The position numbers and the translations under genes are program-made. From Chloroflexota bacterium (GTDB lineage: Bacteria > Chloroflexota > Limnocylindria > Limnocylindrales > CSP1-4): a stretch of DNA of 34,263 nucleotides. Shown piece by piece: positions 29,898 through 34,263 of the stretch. The stretch's first letter is position 1, and each line of letters starts with the position of its first letter. The notes under the pieces were generated by a model. It was not told the origin of the DNA. It saw only the letters and a list, made by a program, of their open reading frames with translations, and made no database searches. Location of the stretch: the NCBI GenBank assembly GCA_003158675.1, contig PMKN01000075.1, positions 36,673 to 70,935 of the forward strand. Direction: 5' to 3'.

Positions 29898-31193
29898 TCA
29901 CAGTAACGGGGCGCCTCCGACTATGACCTCATCGATCACAGGAGGCTGCGGCAGTCGCGTTACGTTCCTCGGCAGGACGAGCCAGCCTACTGCGGCGCCG
30001 GCGACGAGGACGGCCGCGCACACGAGAAACAGGACGGGGAAGCCCGCCGACCCGGCGATCAAGCCGCCAATCGAGTTACCTGCCACGGAGGCCACGCCGC
30101 CGGCCGTTCCTTGAAAGAGAGTCTGGCCGGTCGTCTGCAGGTTAGCGGGCAGGATCTCGCCGATGGTCAGAACCATCGCCACTGTGAGGCCCGCGAAACA
30201 GGGCCCGGTGACAAGCCGCGTCGCGACGATGGCGCCGGGGTTGTCCAGCACCGTCCATGACAAGAAGGCGGCGGCGAACCCGATGGCGCTCACGCTGAAG
30301 AGTCCACGAAGCCCCAGGCGCGACGCCAACCGCGCGGCGACGAGCAGGGTCGGGATCTCCGCGAAGGCGGAAATCCCGAAGTAGAGCGCCACGTCAGACG
30401 CCTGGCCTCCAAGGGAAACGATACGCAGGCTCACGAAGGTGGAACTCACGACCACGGCGAAGTACACGAGAAAGACAGCGGCAAGTACTCCCAGGAGTCG
30501 GGGTTGGACAGCGAAGGCAAGTCCCGTCGAGCCGAAGCGCGATGCCGTCCTCGGCTCGGATGAGCCGGCGCCTGCATGTGGCTGCACGCCGGCGCCGACC
30601 GGATCGTGGATCTGTTCGTGACCCATCGCGGCCGGCCCGACGCCGTGAGCAAGTGCCCGGTTGGGACTGCTCCCGCGCGTTCGGACCAGGGCGCCGAACA
30701 TCGCCAGCGCTCCGCAAACGTAGAGGAGACTCGCGGCGGGAAAGCCGGTGCGGTCGTAGAGCACGCCAACCGAGATCGAAGTCACCGCGAAAGACAGGCT
30801 GGCCATCATGCGGACGCGGCCATACTGGCGGTGCGGGTCGGTCAGCACGCCGACCGCAAGCGCATCAGTCAGCCCCAGGGACGCTCCTTGCGAGAAGCTG
30901 AATGCGACCACCAGCGCCGCAAGCGCCAAACCTGTTACGGGCGATCCGATCCCGAGCGCCACCGCGGCGGCAATCGCCACGCACAGCCCGAGGGTGCGAC
31001 GGCGACCGAGGATTGCGTCGCCGACGTGGCCCCAGATCGGGACGGAGACGACGAGCCCAATCGCGGCAATCGCCATGATCGCGCCGATCGTGGCCGCGTC
31101 CAGGCCACGTTCTCGCAGGATCACGGCGATGAAGGGGCTGAGGAAGGCCGTGGTCGCTCCTTGAGCAAGGTAGAGCAACCGCAGGCCTGTCAC
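29898..31193 (-). CDS. Major facilitator superfamily transporter
   Basis: A 431-residue membrane protein with about 12 hydrophobic helices split by a long central loop rich in Gly, His and Ala (about residues 172-222). The first half has the MFS motif A region GHVGDAILGRRRTLG between helices 2 and 3, and a related turn, ARLASRLGLRG, lies in the second half. The start YLAQGATTAFLSPFIAVIL resembles sugar- or nucleoside-type and drug-exporter MFS proteins; the substrate cannot be named. GTG at 31193 with TAGGA about 8 bases before. It is divergent from iorA, with 157 bases between them that show no firm promoter. Confidence 0.88.
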   Translation of the reverse strand: MTGLRLLYLAQGATTAFLSPFIAVILRERGLDAATIGAIMAIAAIGLVVSVPIWGHVGDAILGRRRTLGLCVAIAAAVALGIGSPVTGLALAALVVAFSFSQGASLGLTDALAVGVLTDPHRQYGRVRMMASLSFAVTSISVGVLYDRTGFPAASLLYVCGALAMFGALVRTRGSSPNRALAHGVGPAAMGHEQIHDPVGAGVQPHAGAGSSEPRTASRFGSTGLAFAVQPRLLGVLAAVFLVYFAVVVSSTFVSLRIVSLGGQASDVALYFGISAFAEIPTLLVAARLASRLGLRGLFSVSAIGFAAAFLSWTVLDNPGAIVATRLVTGPCFAGLTVAMVLTIGEILPANLQTTGQTLFQGTAGGVASVAGNSIGGLIAGSAGFPVLFLVCAAVLVAGAAVGWLVLPRNVTRLPQPPVIDEVIVGGAPLL

Positions 31194-31350
31194 CCCGTGA
31201 TCCTACCGCCCGTTGGCTCAAGCGGCTCTCGCGCCCATCGGACAGGGGCGACGAGCGGTTCTGGGGGCGAGTGTGTCGGTAGCGGTGCCACCATGTCGTG
31301 CCCCCGGAAGGTAGCGTGCGCCCCTCCGGTTCAGCGGCGAGAATAGGCCG

Positions 31351-32994
31351 ATGGAACGACGACTCCTTTCGGGCGACGAGGCGGTCGCGCTGGCTGCGCT
31401 CCACGCCGGCGTGGCTCTGGGCACGGGCTATCCCGGCACGCCCTCCACTGAAATCCTCGAGACGTTCTCGGAGCTGGGCGGGCGCGCCCAGTGGGCGCCC
31501 AACGAGAAAGTGGCGCTGGAGGTTGGGCTCGGCGCCGCGTTCGCCAGCGCGCGGACGCTGATCACGATGAAGCACGTTGGGCTCAACGTGGCGGCGGATC
31601 CGCTCTTCACCGCCGCGTATACGGGCGTCAGCGGCGCGCTGATCGTCGTCAGTGCCGACGACCCGGGCATGTCCAGCTCCCAGAACGAGCAGGACAACCG
31701 CCGCTACGCGATTGCCGCGGGGCTGCCCGCGATCGAACCGGCGGACTCGCAGGAGGCCTACGACTTCTTCTTCGCCGCGGTCGAGATTTCGGAACGCTGG
31801 CGCATTCCGGTGCTCTACCGCATGACGACTCGAGTCTGCCATTCGAAGTCGATCGTCGTGGCGCGCGACGCCGCCGACCGGCTGGCGGCCCCGACGCCTC
31901 ATTTCGAGCACGACATCTCGGGCCGGGTCATGATCCCGGCAAACGCTCGTCCTGCGCACCGGCGGCTGCGGGCCAAGCTCGCAGAGATCGCCGCCTGGGG
32001 CGAGGAGTGCTCGCTCAACCATGTGGATCCGGGGACTGGCCGGCTCGGCATCATCACGGCCGGCGTCGCCTACCTCCATGTCGCCGAAGCCGCACCCGGC
32101 GCCAGCATCCTCAAGATCGGCCTCGTCAACCCGCTGCCCATCGACCGGGCTCGCGCCTTCGCCGCCTCGGTGGACCGTGTCGTCGTCGTGGAGGAAGGCG
32201 ATCCCGTCATCGCCGACGCGCTCCGCGCCGCCGGAATAGTGGTGGAGTCGAAAGCGGAGATGTACCGCTTCGGCGAGCTGGATGTACCTCGGGTTCGGCG
32301 CATTCTGGCGGGCGACATCACCCCGGAACTCGCTCCGGCTACGGGCAGGACGCCCGAACTCTGCCCGGCCTGCCCGTACCACACCGTCTACGGCACACTC
32401 AAGAAGCACGACTGCATCGTCGCCGGCGACATCGGCTGCTACAGCCTGGGCGTTCTGCCGCCGTATCAGGCGATGGACACGTGCGTGGCGATGGGCGCCT
32501 CGATCGGCGTCGGCCTGGGACTGCGCCACGTCCTGCCCGAAGCCGAGGCGCGGCGCGTGGTCTCGGTCATCGGCGACTCCACGTTCGTCCACTCCGGCAT
32601 CAGCGGCCTGGTGGAGATGGCCTACAATCCGCCGCCCACCGGCCACGTGGTCCTGATCCTCGACAACGGCACGACCGCGATGACCGGCCAGCAGGAGCAT
32701 CCCGGCACCGGCCGGACGCTCGAGCATGGCCCCACCAACAAGCTTTCGATCGAAGGCGTGGCCTCGGCCATCGGCATCGGCAGCGTGACCGTGATCGACC
32801 CGTACGCCGACCCGGAAGGCTTCGAGCGCCTGCTGCTCGAACGCCTGGCCGCGACCGAGCTTTCGGTCATCGTTGCTCGCCGGCCCTGCGTCCTGGCGGC
32901 AGCCGACATCCGCAAGTGGGAGCAGCAGGCCGCGGAGTTTCGGGCCAAGGCTCCGGCCCAGGCCGCGTTCGACCTTCCGGTAGGGGAGCGATGA
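31351..32994 (+). CDS. iorA: Indolepyruvate oxidoreductase alpha subunit, without ferredoxin domain
   Basis: TPP enzyme that oxidatively decarboxylates aryl-pyruvates to aryl-acetyl-CoA with IorB, 547 residues. The N-terminal pyrimidine-binding part has GTGYPGTPSTEI, NEKVALEVGLGAAFA, KHVGLNVAADPLF and SSQNEQDNR. The C-terminal TPP part has CPACPYHTVY, GDIGCYSLGVLPPY, IGDSTFVHSGISGL and DNGTTAMTGQQEHPGTG. Most IorA proteins are about 600 residues or more and end in a two-[4Fe-4S] ferredoxin domain. Here only about 34 residues without cysteine follow RRPCVL. The stop overlaps iorB in ATGA. Ribosome site weak (AGG). Confidence 0.93.
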   Translation: MERRLLSGDEAVALAALHAGVALGTGYPGTPSTEILETFSELGGRAQWAPNEKVALEVGLGAAFASARTLITMKHVGLNVAADPLFTAAYTGVSGALIVVSADDPGMSSSQNEQDNRRYAIAAGLPAIEPADSQEAYDFFFAAVEISERWRIPVLYRMTTRVCHSKSIVVARDAADRLAAPTPHFEHDISGRVMIPANARPAHRRLRAKLAEIAAWGEECSLNHVDPGTGRLGIITAGVAYLHVAEAAPGASILKIGLVNPLPIDRARAFAASVDRVVVVEEGDPVIADALRAAGIVVESKAEMYRFGELDVPRVRRILAGDITPELAPATGRTPELCPACPYHTVYGTLKKHDCIVAGDIGCYSLGVLPPYQAMDTCVAMGASIGVGLGLRHVLPEAEARRVVSVIGDSTFVHSGISGLVEMAYNPPPTGHVVLILDNGTTAMTGQQEHPGTGRTLEHGPTNKLSIEGVASAIGIGSVTVIDPYADPEGFERLLLERLAATELSVIVARRPCVLAAADIRKWEQQAAEFRAKAPAQAAFDLPVGER

Positions 32995-33527
32995 ACCCGC
33001 TACCCGCGACCCGCGTCACCAACGTCGTCCTCGCCGGCCTCGGCGGCCAGGGCGTCATAAAGGCCTCGGACATCCTCGCCGACGCAGCACTACGAGCCGG
33101 CCTGGACGTCAAGAAGGCCGAACTCCACGGCATGAGCCAGCGCGGCGGCTCGGTCACCTCCGATATCCGTTTCGGGCCCAGGGTCCTCTCGCCGATGGTT
33201 TCCGCCGGCGAAGCCGACTTCCTGGTCGTCCTTGCGCCGTCCGAAGTCGAGGTCACGCGACCGCTTCTCCGCCCCGGCGGCGTGCTTCTCGCCCCGGACC
33301 TGATCCCGGATGCGGACCTGCCCAACAAGCGCAGCCTGAACGTGGCCCTGCTCGGCGCCCTGAGCTGGTATCTCGACATTCCGGCCGACACTCTCCTCGA
33401 GGCCGTACGTGCCGCTCTGCCGGAGCGGCTGCACCGCGTCAACGAGCAGGCCTTCGAACTCGGCCGATCGGTGGTTGCAAGGGAGGATGGCGGGGCTGCC
33501 GCACCGGAAGGGCAGCCTCGCCCCTGA
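32991..33527 (+). CDS. iorB: Indolepyruvate oxidoreductase beta subunit
   Basis: Small gamma-type subunit of the 2-oxoacid oxidoreductase family, 178 residues. VVLAGLGGQGVIKASDILADAA is the signature start, HGMSQRGGSVTSDIRFG the second conserved block, and LVVLAPSEVEVTRPLLRPGG the third. It has no iron-sulfur motif, as expected. GGGGAG lies 4 bases before the ATG. With iorA it should form the active alpha-beta enzyme. Confidence 0.94.
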   Translation: MNPLPATRVTNVVLAGLGGQGVIKASDILADAALRAGLDVKKAELHGMSQRGGSVTSDIRFGPRVLSPMVSAGEADFLVVLAPSEVEVTRPLLRPGGVLLAPDLIPDADLPNKRSLNVALLGALSWYLDIPADTLLEAVRAALPERLHRVNEQAFELGRSVVAREDGGAAAPEGQPRP

Positions 33528-33547
33528 CATGCCTCGCGCGGCGGGCG

Positions 33548-33934
33548 TCAGGCAGTGGCCCGTCCGCGCCCCGGGTCGGCCCATCGCAGGGCCAGGACCG
33601 CGATGCGCGCGAGGGTACCGACTTCGATCACGCTGAAGAACAGGTAGTAGGACGTCGGTGTCCCGACGGCCAGCGAGCCGATCTGAACCGTCGCCATAAA
33701 TCCGGCGGCCACGACGTTGGCCCAGCGGCCGGCTCGGTGCCCCAGCATCCGGGATAGAAGGATCATCGCCATCTGGATGGATCCGCCGGCCGCGTGCGCC
33801 GCCGCCACGTCCCTGGCGGTGGCCGGGTCGAAGAGCGAAAGCCCGACGGGACTGCCATTCGAATCGGCCCGAAAACCCGCTGCCGTCCAGGGCACAATCT
33901 GCCTGTCGGAGGAGAAGCCGGAGTTCACCGCCAC
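33548..33934 (-). CDS. DUF6326-like membrane protein, apparently truncated (possible pseudogene)
   Basis: The last 80 residues look like the end of a small four-helix membrane family I associate with DUF6326: IQMAMILLSRMLGHRAGRWAN, VVAAGFMATVQIGSLAVGTP, TSYYLFFSVIEVGTLARI. Relatives begin with a membrane helix before the LFDP motif and have another between LFDP and AMILLSR. Here the first is replaced by unrelated polar residues and the second is missing (LFDPATARDVAAAHAAGGSIQ). So it may be a decayed gene or a shortened form. The start GTG at 33934 has no good ribosome site. It lies between iorB and the paaK-like gene on the opposite strand. Confidence 0.5.
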   Translation of the reverse strand: MAVNSGFSSDRQIVPWTAAGFRADSNGSPVGLSLFDPATARDVAAAHAAGGSIQMAMILLSRMLGHRAGRWANVVAAGFMATVQIGSLAVGTPTSYYLFFSVIEVGTLARIAVLALRWADPGRGRATA

Positions 33935-33969
33935 TGGCCGCCGACCTAGCCCGGCTAGAGGAGGTCTCG

Positions 33970-34263
33970 GTGAGCGTTTGGAACGATCCGCCGGGTGGAT
34001 TCCACCCGGTCAGCATGCCGGACTACTTGCCGCGCAGGCAGCTGGAAGCGATCCAGCTGCAACGGCTCCAGTCGGTCGTAGCCCGAGTGTACGAGCGCGT
34101 CCCGCTTCTCCGATCGCGCCTCGACGATCGTCAGCTGACGCCCGCCTCGATCGCTTCGCTGGCCGACATTTCGAAGCTGCCGTTCACCATCAAGGCGGAC
34201 CTGCGCGACACGTATCCGTTCGGGCTGTTCGCCAGCCCCATGGAGGAGATCGTCCGCCTCCAC
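33970..34263 (+). CDS. paaK: Phenylacetate-CoA ligase family protein, N-terminal part
   Basis: The first 98 codons of a gene running off the window. It reads WNDPPGGFHPVSMPDYLPRR, QLEAIQLQRLQSVVARVYERVP and SLADISKLPFTIKADLRDTYPFGLFASP, which is the N-terminal signature of PaaK-type adenylate-forming ligases that activate phenylacetate or other aryl acids with ATP and CoA. GTG start with GAGGAGGT 5 bases upstream. Position after iorAB fits a pathway through aryl-acetyl-CoA: IorAB makes it from the keto acid, and a PaaK enzyme interconverts the free acid and the thioester. ATP-binding motifs lie outside the window. Confidence 0.88.
   Translation, partial: MSVWNDPPGGFHPVSMPDYLPRRQLEAIQLQRLQSVVARVYERVPLLRSRLDDRQLTPASIASLADISKLPFTIKADLRDTYPFGLFASPMEEIVRLH

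Noticed and set aside
30865-32727. Minus-strand open frame of 620 codons crossing iorA and the MFS gene start
   Set aside because: Low-complexity Arg/Ala composition and no motifs; it conflicts with iorA, whose family motifs are complete.

Overview
The window is a gene-dense, high-GC bacterial chromosome segment with no mobile elements or CRISPR. Several signs suggest a member of the Chloroflexota, possibly the Limnocylindria side: base composition, frequent GTG/TTG starts with strong GGAGG sites, a LysM protein carrying a Cys/His module that I remember from that phylum, and the variant Mur-enzyme motifs. This placement is inference from recall; no search was run.

Layout. (1) 1-3755: the 3' end of an isocitrate/isopropylmalate dehydrogenase (probably NAD-dependent isocitrate dehydrogenase), then sdhC-sdhD-sdhA-sdhB, a TCA-cycle/respiratory block. 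(2) 3797-5921: an RNase H-like nuclease gene convergent with a minus-strand PPK2-family polyphosphate kinase and a GNAT acetyltransferase. (3) 5952-6353: RNase P RNA (rnpB) with its own promoter. (4) 6445-11063: accessory genes: a small four-cysteine protein, a membrane LysM protein, a methyl-accepting chemotaxis protein, a hemerythrin-like protein that has lost most metal ligands, and a small dimeric alpha/beta-barrel protein. (5) 11185-29660: the division and cell-wall (dcw) cluster. It begins at a consensus-like promoter followed by three perfect-period MraZ boxes and runs mraZ-rsmH-orf65-ftsL-ftsI-murF-mraY-murD-ftsW-murG-murB-ddl-ftsQ-ftsA-yjbQ-ftsZ-yggS-yggU. (6) 29711-29820: a tRNA-Val(CAC) gene with a TATAAT box. 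(7) 29898-34263: an MFS transporter, indolepyruvate oxidoreductase iorA-iorB, a truncated-looking membrane protein, and the start of a phenylacetate-CoA ligase gene.

How the genes work together. The dcw genes are mostly translationally coupled (ATGA or GTGA overlaps, or gaps of a few bases). They supply MurNAc-pentapeptide ligases, lipid I/II synthesis (MraY, MurG), septal glycan synthesis (FtsW, FtsI) and the Z ring (FtsA, FtsZ). MraZ probably represses its own promoter. murE and murC are missing from their usual places. iorAB and paaK fit aryl-pyruvate to aryl-acetyl-CoA metabolism.

Most notable: the dcw cluster without murC and murE; YjbQ inserted between ftsA and ftsZ; FtsQ with a long Pro/Thr/Lys-rich insert; IorA without its ferredoxin domain; a ligand-poor hemerythrin-like protein beside a chemoreceptor; and an unnamed 65-residue basic protein gene inside the dcw operon. 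I did not find a convincing wholly new system.
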